Both the position numbers and the translations under genes were made by a program. The notes under the pieces were generated by a model that was given only the letters and a program-made list of their open reading frames with translations, searched no databases and was not told the origin of the DNA. Of a stretch of 64,000 nucleotides of DNA, positions 8,595-16,349 are shown one piece after another. Source of the stretch: Sphingomonas psychrotolerans (lineage in GTDB: Bacteria; Pseudomonadota; Alphaproteobacteria; Sphingomonadales; Sphingomonadaceae); NCBI RefSeq assembly GCF_002796605.1, contig NZ_CP024923.1, positions 2,769,001 to 2,833,000 on the forward strand. Direction: 5' to 3'. Each line of letters opens with the position of its first letter. The stretch's first letter is position 1.

Positions 8595-9755
8595 TCAGGC
8601 CTTCCCGCCGCCTTGTCCCAAGCCGAATTCGTGGCGGATTCGCGCGGTATCGGCCCCCGGCGCGGGCGCCGCGGCGAGGTTCCGGCTACGCGTGCCATCG
8701 ATGCGCAGCGGGCTGCGCGTCGTCATCAGGCCGATGCCGTCGCGCTCGACGCGCTGGAGCATGTCGAGCCGCTGGAACGCTTCGGCTTCGAGCAGCCCCT
8801 GCCAGTCCATCACCGGCGCGCACCACACGTCTTCGGCGCGCAGCACGTCGAGCCAATGCCCGGTGGGATGCTCCGCCAGCCGCGTGGCGATGATCCGCTT
8901 GATCGTGTCGCGCTCGTGGAAGCCGTCGGCGAACTGGCCAAGCGCCGGGAGCTCGAGCAGCCGTGCCAGCACCGCCAACGGCGTCATCGCAAGTGCGAGG
9001 TGCCCGTCCGCAGTCGCGTAGACACCATAGGGTGCGGCGAGATAGGCATGCGCGTTGTTGAATGCGGCGCGTTGCGGGGGGCGGAGATCGTCGTTGAGAT
9101 GGGTGGTCAGCACTTCGAACTGGAAGTCGACGATCGCCTCCAGCAGACTCGTCTCGACCGTCGCGCCCTCGCCGGTGATCCCGCGCCGCACCAGAGCCGC
9201 CAAGATACCCTGTACCAGCACATGCCCGGCGAGCATGTCGGCGACCGACAGACCGAAGGGCACCGGGCCGTCGCCGGCCGAACCATTGAGCCACATCACG
9301 CCCGAAACCGCCTGAGCGAGCAGATCCTGACCCGGCAAATGCGCCCAGGGGCCTTCGTCGCCATAGCCGGAGATCGTCGCATGGATCAGCCGCGGGTGCC
9401 GCGCGCGCATGGCGGCGGCGCCGATGCCGAGTCGATCTGCTACGCCGGGGCGGAAGTTCTGGATGACCACATCGGCCTGCGCGGCGAGGCGATGCACGGC
9501 TTCGAGGTCCACCGGGTCTTTGAGGTCGGCGGCGAAGCTTTCCTTGTTGCGGTTGATCGCGTGGAACAGCGTGGAATCGCCGCCGACCTGAGTATCGCTG
9601 AGATAGAGCGTCCGGCCGATGTCGCCGAGGCCGGGCCGCTCGATCTTGATCACCCGCGCGCCGAGATCGCCGAGCTTCAGCGCCGCCGAAGGGCCGGCGA
9701 GGAACTGCGCCATGTCGAGGACCAGCAGGCCCTCCAGCGGACGCGGGCCGCTCAT
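8595..9755 (-). CDS. CaiB/BaiF family III CoA-transferase (second copy in the block)
   Basis: A 386-residue family III CoA-transferase that moves CoA between carboxylic acids. Visible family motifs are VLDMAQFLAGP near residue 12, VIKIERPG near 35, INRNKES near 68, and HATISGYGDEGPWAH followed by PGQDLLAQA near 145, where the nucleophilic Asp of the family lies. The C-terminus is complete and ends in the usual helix (ARIRHEFGLGQ). It overlaps the permease gene by ATGA. The other copy lies at 13868-15040; having two in one operon with a sugar importer is unusual. The acid substrate is unknown. Confidence 0.9.
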   Translation of the reverse strand: MSGPRPLEGLLVLDMAQFLAGPSAALKLGDLGARVIKIERPGLGDIGRTLYLSDTQVGGDSTLFHAINRNKESFAADLKDPVDLEAVHRLAAQADVVIQNFRPGVADRLGIGAAAMRARHPRLIHATISGYGDEGPWAHLPGQDLLAQAVSGVMWLNGSAGDGPVPFGLSVADMLAGHVLVQGILAALVRRGITGEGATVETSLLEAIVDFQFEVLTTHLNDDLRPPQRAAFNNAHAYLAAPYGVYATADGHLALAMTPLAVLARLLELPALGQFADGFHERDTIKRIIATRLAEHPTGHWLDVLRAEDVWCAPVMDWQGLLEAEAFQRLDMLQRVERDGIGLMTTRSPLRIDGTRSRNLAAAPAPGADTARIRHEFGLGQGGGKA

Positions 9756-10888
9756 CGCCCGGCCCCCTTGCCGCCGATGGTATAGATCGCCGCCGCGACG
9801 ATCACGACGAGGCCCTCGATCAGGCCCTGATAGTTCGCGCCGAGATTGAGAATGTTAAATCCATTGGTCAGGGTGAACAGGATCAGCGCACCGACGACGG
9901 TCTTCACCACGCTGCCCGCACCGCCGAACAGCGACGTACCGCCGAGGATCGCCGCGGCGATCACGGTCAGCTCGGCGCCTTGCAGCGCGGTAGGGTTGAT
10001 CGCGCCGAGGCGGCTGGCGAACAGCACCCCGGCGAACCCGGCGGCAAGCCCGGAGAGGACGAAGGCGCCGATCTTGTACGCAGTGACGTCGATGCCCGAC
10101 AGGCGGGCCGCCTCGGCATTGCCCCCCACCGCATAAAGGCGCCGCCCCGTCACGGTGAACCGGAGGACGAAGGCCGCGACCGCGGTGATTGCGACGAGGT
10201 AGAGGACCGGGTTGGGCAGCAGCAGCCCCGGCCCGCCCGCGAGCGCGAGCGCCGCCAGCACCAGTCCGCCGATCGCCGCGCCCGGCCGCACTGGCCGACC
10301 GGCAGCGCGCATCTTGTTGATCTGCCACGCTCCCAGCGCGACCAGGCCGGCCGCCAGCGCCAGCATCGGCCAGAACGCCGCCACTCGCCCGCTCTCGAAC
10401 GCCAACAACTGCGCCAGCACCTGCGGATCCTCGACCATCAGCGAACGCCCGTCGGTAAGCGTCAGCACGAGCCCACGCACCGCAGTGAGCGATCCGAGCG
10501 TCACGATGAAGGCGTTGATCCCGACCAGATTGACGATCATGCCGTTGACCAGCCCGATCGCCGCGCCGGTGGTCAGCGCCGCAAGCACCGCCAATGGAAA
10601 CCCGATCGACGGCGCCAGCCCGATCAGCACCGCCGCGGCCAGCGCCGCCACCGAGGCGACCGACAGGTCGAACGCGCCGGTGATCAGCACGATCGTCATC
10701 GCCACGCCCATGATCCCGACCAGCGACGCCTGGTAGACGATGTTCGTCATGTTCCCCGCGGAGAAATAGGGCGGCAGCCCGCGCGCGGCGGCGAAGCCCG
10801 CCAGCGCGGCCATCAGCAAGGCGAGCGCATAATAGACGCCGGCCTCCCTGAGGCTCAGCGAACGCCGCCAATGGGCGCGTGCGGTCAT
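9752..10888 (-). CDS. Sugar ABC transporter permease, RbsC/XylH type
   Basis: A 378-residue integral inner-membrane permease of the ribose/xylose importer class. About ten hydrophobic segments are visible. The cytoplasmic coupling region TGRRLYAVGGNAEAARLSGI near residue 240 and the GLVNGMIVNLVGINAFIVTLG stretch near residue 115 are diagnostic of the family. Its length and the insert around residues 140-200 are closer to XylH than to RbsC. It overlaps the ATPase gene upstream (ATGA) and the CoA-transferase downstream (ATGA), so it is part of one tightly coupled operon with them. Confidence 0.92.
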   Translation of the reverse strand: MTARAHWRRSLSLREAGVYYALALLMAALAGFAAARGLPPYFSAGNMTNIVYQASLVGIMGVAMTIVLITGAFDLSVASVAALAAAVLIGLAPSIGFPLAVLAALTTGAAIGLVNGMIVNLVGINAFIVTLGSLTAVRGLVLTLTDGRSLMVEDPQVLAQLLAFESGRVAAFWPMLALAAGLVALGAWQINKMRAAGRPVRPGAAIGGLVLAALALAGGPGLLLPNPVLYLVAITAVAAFVLRFTVTGRRLYAVGGNAEAARLSGIDVTAYKIGAFVLSGLAAGFAGVLFASRLGAINPTALQGAELTVIAAAILGGTSLFGGAGSVVKTVVGALILFTLTNGFNILNLGANYQGLIEGLVVIVAAAIYTIGGKGAGR

Positions 10889-12384
10889 GCGGCAATTTCC
10901 CTGTTGTCGCTGCCGGCCGATCCGCCGGCGAGCAGGATGAGAGTGTCTTCGTCGAGTTCGGCGGCCAGCCGGTCCGCCACGATCCGCCGATCGCGCAGCA
11001 CCAGCACCCGATCGGTGAGCGCGAGCAGCTCGGAGAAGTCGGAAGAGACGAGCAGGATCGGCAACCCCTCGTCGGCAAGCTGACGGATCAGCCGCATGAT
11101 CTCGGTCCGCGCGCCGACATCGATGCCCGCGCTCGGCTCGTCGAGCAGCAGCAGCCGGGTCTCGGGGCGCAGCCAGCGGGCGATCGTCACCTTCTGGGCA
11201 TTGCCGCCGGAAAGCTCGGTGACCGGCGTGTCGATGCCCGCCGCCTTGATCGCCAGCCGCTCGACGGCATGTTCGGCCGCAGAGCGCTCGGCATCCTCGT
11301 CGAGCAACCAGCCGGATGCGCCCGCATGCGGCAGGCTGAGATTGCGCCAGATCTCGAACCCCGGCACCAGCCCCTGTGCCACGCGTTCCTCGGCGACGAG
11401 TGCGATGCCGGCTTCCACCGCTTCCTCGGGGCTGCGGCCAATGATCTTCCCGTCGAGCGACACGGCCCCGCGCGCGCGCCGATCCGATCCGAAAATCGCG
11501 TGAAGCAGTTCGCTGCGACCCGATCCGAGCAGGCCCGCCACGCCCAGGATCTCGCCCCGGCGAATGCGCAGATCGACAGGCTGCGCCAGCTGCGGGGTGA
11601 CCAGCCGCTCTACCCGGAGCGCGACCTCGCCGGTCGGCGCCGCACGATGCGTCCGCTCGAGCGCGTTCAACTTTTCGCCGGCGATCGCGGCGGCGATGTC
11701 GGCCTCGCTAACGCTTGCGGTTTCCGCATCAAGCACCGCGCGGCCGTCGCGCAGCACGGTGATCGTGTCGGTCAGCGCGACGATCTCGTCGAGGAAGTGC
11801 GAGATGAACAGCACCGCCCGCCCCTCGTCATGCGCCAGCCGGCGGATGATGCGATAGACTGCCTCGCGTTCGTGGCCGGCGAGCGATGCGGTCGGCTCGT
11901 CCATGATGACCAGTTCGGCGCCACTCGCCAGCGCCTGCGCGATTGCGACCATCTGGCGGTCGCCGATGCGCAACTCGCCGACCAACGCCTCGGAATCGAT
12001 CGCGCAGTCGATCCGCGCCAGCAGCGCACGCACCACGTCGCGATCGCCTTGCCGTTCGCGCAGCACGCCACCGCGATCGAGCAGGATATTCTCGCGCACC
12101 GACAGGGTCGGCACCAGCGGGATATGCTGCTGGATCGTCGCAATCCCCGCGCGGCGCGCCTCGATCGGCCTGCGCCATCTGGCCGGTTCGCCGCGCCACA
12201 GCATGACGCCGTCGCTCGGCGCCAGCACTCCGGACAGGATCTTGATCAGGGTCGACTTGCCCGCGCCGTTCGCGCCGAGCAGCCCGTGCACTCGCCCCGG
12301 TGCGACGATCAGATCGACGCCCGCCAGCGCGACGGTCCCGTTCGGAAAGCGCTTGGCGACGCCTTGTGTCTCGAGCAGCGCCAT
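10885..12384 (-). CDS. Sugar ABC transporter ATP-binding protein, RbsA/XylG type
   Basis: A 499-residue tandem ATPase. Domain 1 has Walker A GANGAGKST at about 37-45, a weakened signature (LRIGDRQ) and Walker B VIMDEPTASL. Domain 2 has a degenerate Walker A (LLGSGRSELL), a good signature ELSGGNAQKV and LLLLDEPSAGID. This asymmetry is normal for the family. The ATG at 12384 shares one base with the binding-protein stop (TGATG); an ATG six bases earlier is possible. It powers the permease encoded just downstream. Confidence 0.92.
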   Translation of the reverse strand: MALLETQGVAKRFPNGTVALAGVDLIVAPGRVHGLLGANGAGKSTLIKILSGVLAPSDGVMLWRGEPARWRRPIEARRAGIATIQQHIPLVPTLSVRENILLDRGGVLRERQGDRDVVRALLARIDCAIDSEALVGELRIGDRQMVAIAQALASGAELVIMDEPTASLAGHEREAVYRIIRRLAHDEGRAVLFISHFLDEIVALTDTITVLRDGRAVLDAETASVSEADIAAAIAGEKLNALERTHRAAPTGEVALRVERLVTPQLAQPVDLRIRRGEILGVAGLLGSGRSELLHAIFGSDRRARGAVSLDGKIIGRSPEEAVEAGIALVAEERVAQGLVPGFEIWRNLSLPHAGASGWLLDEDAERSAAEHAVERLAIKAAGIDTPVTELSGGNAQKVTIARWLRPETRLLLLDEPSAGIDVGARTEIMRLIRQLADEGLPILLVSSDFSELLALTDRVLVLRDRRIVADRLAAELDEDTLILLAGGSAGSDNREIAA

Positions 12385-13403
12385 CACCATTGCCCCACGC
12401 ATTGGCCGACGGTCGCCCGGGTCACGGCCGGCAGCGGATAGGTGAGGAACCGGCGCTCGCGCCGGTCGCCACCCTCCGCCCGCGCCCGCAGCGCCGCGAA
12501 GATCAGCGCGCCCAAAGCCTCGGGCTTGAAGCAGACCGTCCCGTCGACTGCCCCGGCCTTGATCGAAGCGACGGCGAGCTTCGAGCCGCCCAGCCCGACC
12601 AGCCGCGCCTTGGATCCGGCGGCACGCACCGCGCGCGCGCAGCCGATCAGCATGTCGTCTGCCTCGTTGAAGAACAGGTCGACATCGGGCTGTGCGCTCA
12701 GGATATTCTGGCACGCCGCCTCGCCCTTGTCGGAAGTCCAGTTGCCCGGCTGCGACGCGACGATGCGGTAGTCGGCGCCCGCGGCATCGAGCGCCTGGCG
12801 GAACCCACGCGCGCGCTGCTCGACTTCGGGAAAGCCCGCCGCCCCTTCGATGATCGCGATTCGCGACTGCCGGCCTTTGGGCAGCAAAGTCGCGGCAAGC
12901 CGCCCGGCGGCTTCCCCGGCAGTCACTTCGTCCTGCGTCGCCAGCGCCACCAGCCCGGGATAGACATCGTGGATCGCGCGGGCACGCGGATCGCCGACCT
13001 GCGCGGCGACCGCGGCGATCGGCACCCCCGCGGCGCCGGCGCGATTGACCCAGCCCTGCGCCACTACGGCATCGAGCGGCATGATCGCGATGCCTTCGAC
13101 CCGCTGGACGATCAGGTCCTGCACATCGTTCGCCTGCTTCTGGATGTCGCCGCGCGCATCAAGCACTACGGCTTGCGCCCCGGCCTCGCGCGCGGCGTCT
13201 GCGAAGCCCTTGGCGATCGCCGCGGCGAAGGGATAGCCAAGCCCGGCGCTCGCCAGCCCATAACGGGGGGCATTCGCCTTCACTGCCGCGGCGGGCGCCG
13301 CAGGACCGCTTCGCACTTGCACCGCCAGCGCCGCGATCGAAGCCGCGCCGACGGCCAGAATGACGCCCGCCCCCGCAATGCCTGGCAAGCGACGGCGCCG
13401 CAT
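12384..13403 (-). CDS. Periplasmic sugar-binding protein of the ABC importer
   Basis: A 339-residue RbsB-like periplasmic binding protein. A basic then hydrophobic leader (MRRRRLPGIAGAGVILAVGA) precedes the type I fold: LGYPFAAAIAKGFADAAREAG, VQDLIVQRVEGIAIMP, and FNEADDMLIGCARAV. Unlike the leaderless proteins at 3490 and 15145 it has export signals and sits beside its ATPase and permease, so it is the genuine transport partner. The ATG at 13403 is four bases from the MaoC stop. The substrate may be a pentose-like sugar or sugar acid; the fold does not tell which. Confidence 0.88.
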   Translation of the reverse strand: MRRRRLPGIAGAGVILAVGAASIAALAVQVRSGPAAPAAAVKANAPRYGLASAGLGYPFAAAIAKGFADAAREAGAQAVVLDARGDIQKQANDVQDLIVQRVEGIAIMPLDAVVAQGWVNRAGAAGVPIAAVAAQVGDPRARAIHDVYPGLVALATQDEVTAGEAAGRLAATLLPKGRQSRIAIIEGAAGFPEVEQRARGFRQALDAAGADYRIVASQPGNWTSDKGEAACQNILSAQPDVDLFFNEADDMLIGCARAVRAAGSKARLVGLGGSKLAVASIKAGAVDGTVCFKPEALGALIFAALRARAEGGDRRERRFLTYPLPAVTRATVGQCVGQW

Positions 13404-13407
13404 CGCC

Positions 13408-13863
13408 TCAGCCCGCCGCGAACGGCGTGCGCCGCGTGACGAGATAGAGATGCTCGCAGGCCAGTACGGTCTCGTCGCGCTGGTTGCGGACGTCGACCGT
13501 CTCCACCACCACGCCGTGCGTGGCGCGCTTGTGGTCGCGCTTCTCCGCGATGCGGGTGATCGTGCGGATGGTATCCCCGATATGTACCGGGCGGACGAAG
13601 CGCAGCCGGTCATAGCCGGTCGACATCGCGTGCGGGTTGATCGTCGATGCGGTCAGCCCGACGCCGACCGAGAACACCAGGGTGCCGTGCGCGATGCGCT
13701 GGCCGATCGGCTGGGTGGCGCACCAATGCGCGTCCATATGGTGCGGGAAGAAATCGCCGGTGTGCCCGGCATGAACGACGAAATCGGCCTCGGTGATCGT
13801 CCTCCCGAAACTCTCGCGGCTCGACCCGATGGCATAGTCTTCGAAATATTGTTCGACGATCAT
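13408..13863 (-). CDS. MaoC-like acyl-CoA dehydratase/hydratase
   Basis: A 151-residue single hot-dog domain of the MaoC type, a family that adds or removes water across 2-enoyl-CoA thioesters. The active-site region [19 protein letters not shown] at about residues 36-54 keeps the Asp and His of the hydratase motif, followed by [10 protein letters not shown]. CoA-transferase plus MaoC pairs are known from small dicarboxylate pathways such as itaconate, which supports CoA activation followed by hydration or dehydration here. No CoA lyase is nearby. The ATG at 13863 would overlap the CoA-transferase stop as ATGA if that gene's frameshift were repaired. Confidence 0.85.
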   Translation of the reverse strand: MIVEQYFEDYAIGSSRESFGRTITEADFVVHAGHTGDFFPHHMDAHWCATQPIGQRIAHGTLVFSVGVGLTASTINPHAMSTGYDRLRFVRPVHIGDTIRTITRIAEKRDHKRATHGVVVETVDVRNQRDETVLACEHLYLVTRRTPFAAG

Positions 13864-13867
13864 GCCT

Positions 13868-15040
13868 TCACCTCCGCGACACCCAATTCGGCATCGATCC
13901 GCGCATTGCCTTCGCCAAGCCGCGGCGCGGCGCGCGGGCCTTCAGCCGGTGTCCGTCGATCCGGATCGGCGAACTGGTGGTCCGCATCGTCTCGCCGCCG
14001 CTGTGGATCGTCTGGATCGCGTCGAGCGCCTTGAAGCCGGGCTGATCGAGCAACGCCGGCCAATCGAGCACGGGCGCAACCCACAAACCTGCCGCTTCGA
14101 GCAGGCCCAGCCAATACTCGCTCGTGCCGGTGGCGAGATGCCCGGCGACCTCGGCCTTGATCGCGTCGCGCTCGCCCAGCCATTGGTCGCTCGGCCACGC
14201 GGCGAGCCGCGCATTGCCGATCACTTCGCCGAGCGTATCGACCGGCATCATCGCCAGCGCAAGATGGCCGTCGGCGGTGTCGTAGATGCCGTAAGGCGCA
14301 GGCAGATAGACATTGGCGTTGCGCACGCCGCGCTCGGGCGCGCCGCCGCCGTTGAGAAAGACAGTGAGCGGCTCGAACTGCAGATCGACCGCCGCATCGA
14401 GCAGGCTGACGTCCACCCGGCCCCCGCGCCCGGTGACGCCGCGCCGGACGAGTAGCGAGAGTATCCCGATCGCCAGCTGCGCCCCCGCGGTCATGTCGAC
14501 GATCGCCAGCGCCGCGGGCATCGGCGGCTGGTCGCGATCGCCGGAGAGCGTTGCCATGCCCGACAGCGCCTGGAGGAGCAGGTCCTGGCCCGGCCGATCG
14601 CGCCACGGGCCGGTATCGCCATAGCCCGACACACCGGCATAGACGATGCGCGGATTGAGCTCGGCGATGCGCTCGTAACCGAGGCCGAGCCGGTCCATCA
14701 CGCCCGGGCGGAAATTATGCACCACCACGTCGGCGCGGCGCACCAGAGCCTCGACCCGCGCGCGCTCGGTCGGATCCTTGAGATCCGCGGCGTAGCTCTG
14801 CTTGTTGCGATTGATCGTGTGGAACAGCGCGCTGGCATCGCCGAAGCGCTGCCCGGCCAATTCGAGCGAGCGGCCGGTATCGCCGCCTGCGGGTCGCTCC
14901 ACCTTGATGACCTTGGCGCCCAGATCGGCAAGACGCAGCGCGCACGAAGGACCGGCGAGGAACTGGCTGAGGTCGAGCACGACGATCCCGTCGAGCGGCA
15001 ATGCCTCGACCGACGCGACCGCGTCTTCGTGAAGTTCCAT
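13868..15040 (-). CDS. CaiB/BaiF family III CoA-transferase, C-terminus frameshifted
   Basis: First gene of the block, 390 residues as read. Family motifs: [49 protein letters not shown] and [13 protein letters not shown] with the catalytic Asp. After GHRLKARA the frame loses the usual C-terminal helix and stops at 13868. One base forward, a frame encodes [17 protein letters not shown] and stops at 13860-13862, which overlaps the MaoC ATG as ATGA like its neighbours. The shift lies in a GC-repeat tract at about 13921-13938, so an assembly error or a recent mutation is likely. The start at 15040 is uncertain; ATGs at 15049, 15058 and 15064 are alternatives. Confidence 0.85.
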   Translation of the reverse strand: MELHEDAVASVEALPLDGIVVLDLSQFLAGPSCALRLADLGAKVIKVERPAGGDTGRSLELAGQRFGDASALFHTINRNKQSYAADLKDPTERARVEALVRRADVVVHNFRPGVMDRLGLGYERIAELNPRIVYAGVSGYGDTGPWRDRPGQDLLLQALSGMATLSGDRDQPPMPAALAIVDMTAGAQLAIGILSLLVRRGVTGRGGRVDVSLLDAAVDLQFEPLTVFLNGGGAPERGVRNANVYLPAPYGIYDTADGHLALAMMPVDTLGEVIGNARLAAWPSDQWLGERDAIKAEVAGHLATGTSEYWLGLLEAAGLWVAPVLDWPALLDQPGFKALDAIQTIHSGGETMRTTSSPIRIDGHRLKARAPRRGLAKAMRGSMPNWVSRR

Positions 15041-15082
15041 TCGCCGCATCCGCTCCATTTGCATTTGTCTATTTGTAGATGC

Positions 15083-15111
15083 ACGGTATGTTCGCTGGCA
15101 AATCATGTCAA
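15083..15111 (-). promoter_or_regulatory. Candidate promoter of the CoA-transferase/ABC block
   Basis: On the minus strand there is TTGACA (15111-15106), a 17-base spacer and TACCGT (15088-15083). The inferred transcript start near 15077 gives a leader of about 37 bases to the ATG at 15040. It lies in the short region shared with the divergent gene at 15145, so one regulator could control both blocks. Motif match only. Confidence 0.45.
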
Positions 15112-15144
15112 CGTGATTGATCGAGGCTTTGACGGGGGCGCGCG

Positions 15145-16272
15145 ATGCTGAGCGGGATGACCTGGAACCACGCGCGCGGCCTCGACCCGCTGGTCGCCGC
15201 GTCCGCACGCTGGGTCGAGCTGGGTGGCGCACCGATCGCGTGGGAAGCACGTTCGCTGCAGGACTTCGAACATTATCCGCTGGACGATCTCGCCCGTCGA
15301 TTCGACCTGATCGTGATCGATCATCCCCATGTCGGCCAGATCGTGAAGCAAGGCTGTCTCGCGCCCTTCCTCGACACGGCGCAGCTCGCGGAAACGGCGG
15401 CAGGCTCGGTCGGTCGCTCGTATGAAAGCTATCGTTTCGACGGCCGCCAATGGGCGCTCCCGATCGACGCGGCGGCGCAGGTCCAGGCCTATGTGCCCGA
15501 TCGTATCGACGCGCCACCGGCCAGCTGGGACGAAATCCTGGCGCTTGGGCGCGCGGGCCGGCTCGCTTGTCCCTTGCGGCCGCCGCATGCGCTGATGACG
15601 CTGTTCACGCTCTGCGGTCAGCTCGGCGGTTCGCCCGATTCCATCGGAGACCGGCTGTTCGACCCGGAGGTCGCCGGCGAAGCTTATGAGCGCCTGCTCG
15701 AGCTCGCGGCCGTGGTCCGTGAACATGCGCGGACGCAGGATCCGATCGCCGTGTTCGAGGCGATGACCGCGCCGGATTCGCGGCTGGCCGCCACCCCGTT
15801 CATCTACGGCTATGCGAATTATGCCCGTGCCGGCTTCCGGCCGCACCGGATCGCGTTCGCCGATCTTGCGCCGCTCGGACCGGCCGGCGTCGCCGGTTCG
15901 GCGCTGGGCGGCACCGGCATCGCGGTCTCCGCGCTCGGCAAGCACATAGCCGAAGCGACGCGGTTCGCCGCGTGGGTCGCCTCGGGCGCCGTGCAGGCCG
16001 GCCTCTATGCCGCGGCCGGCGGCCAGCCGGGACACGACCGCGCGTGGCGCGACGCACAGGTCAACGCCGAGACTCACGATTTCTACGCCGCCACCCGCGC
16101 GACGCTGGAAGCCGCGTGGCTCCGTCCACGCCATGACGGGTACATGGCCTTTCAGGAACAGGCATCGGCGCTGCTCGACGACGCGATCCTCCTTGGTGCG
16201 CCTGCAGCGGCGACCGTCGCCGCGCTCAACGAACTTTCGAATAGCTTCGCTTCTACGGCATTGCGAAGATAA
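15145..16272 (+). CDS. Solute-binding-like protein without a signal peptide
   Basis: A 375-residue protein related to family 1 sugar-binding proteins (FDLIVIDHPHVGQIVKQG near residue 55, RQWALPIDAAAQVQAYVPD near 100, SAVSALGKHIAEATRFAAWV near 260). It begins MLSGMTWNHARGLDP, with no leader, so it is predicted cytoplasmic. It is the first gene of the plus-strand operon and lies 78 bases before GH127. It parallels the protein at 3490-4680. No ABC components follow it, although an importer lies in the divergent operon. A role as intracellular binding protein, sensor or enzyme is possible. A GGGGGCG element precedes the ATG. Confidence 0.72.
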   Translation: MLSGMTWNHARGLDPLVAASARWVELGGAPIAWEARSLQDFEHYPLDDLARRFDLIVIDHPHVGQIVKQGCLAPFLDTAQLAETAAGSVGRSYESYRFDGRQWALPIDAAAQVQAYVPDRIDAPPASWDEILALGRAGRLACPLRPPHALMTLFTLCGQLGGSPDSIGDRLFDPEVAGEAYERLLELAAVVREHARTQDPIAVFEAMTAPDSRLAATPFIYGYANYARAGFRPHRIAFADLAPLGPAGVAGSALGGTGIAVSALGKHIAEATRFAAWVASGAVQAGLYAAAGGQPGHDRAWRDAQVNAETHDFYAATRATLEAAWLRPRHDGYMAFQEQASALLDDAILLGAPAAATVAALNELSNSFASTALRR

Positions 16273-16349
16273 ACGATAGAGTGATAGAGTTCCGCCAAAC
16301 AGGCTCCAAAAGCGTGCCGATCACCGAACAAGCAAAGCAGAGGATGGAT

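Noticed and set aside
13860..14606. Separate small gene overlapping the first CoA-transferase
   Set aside because: Only its last 20 or so codons look like protein, and these match the CoA-transferase C-terminus; a frameshift explains it better than a second gene.
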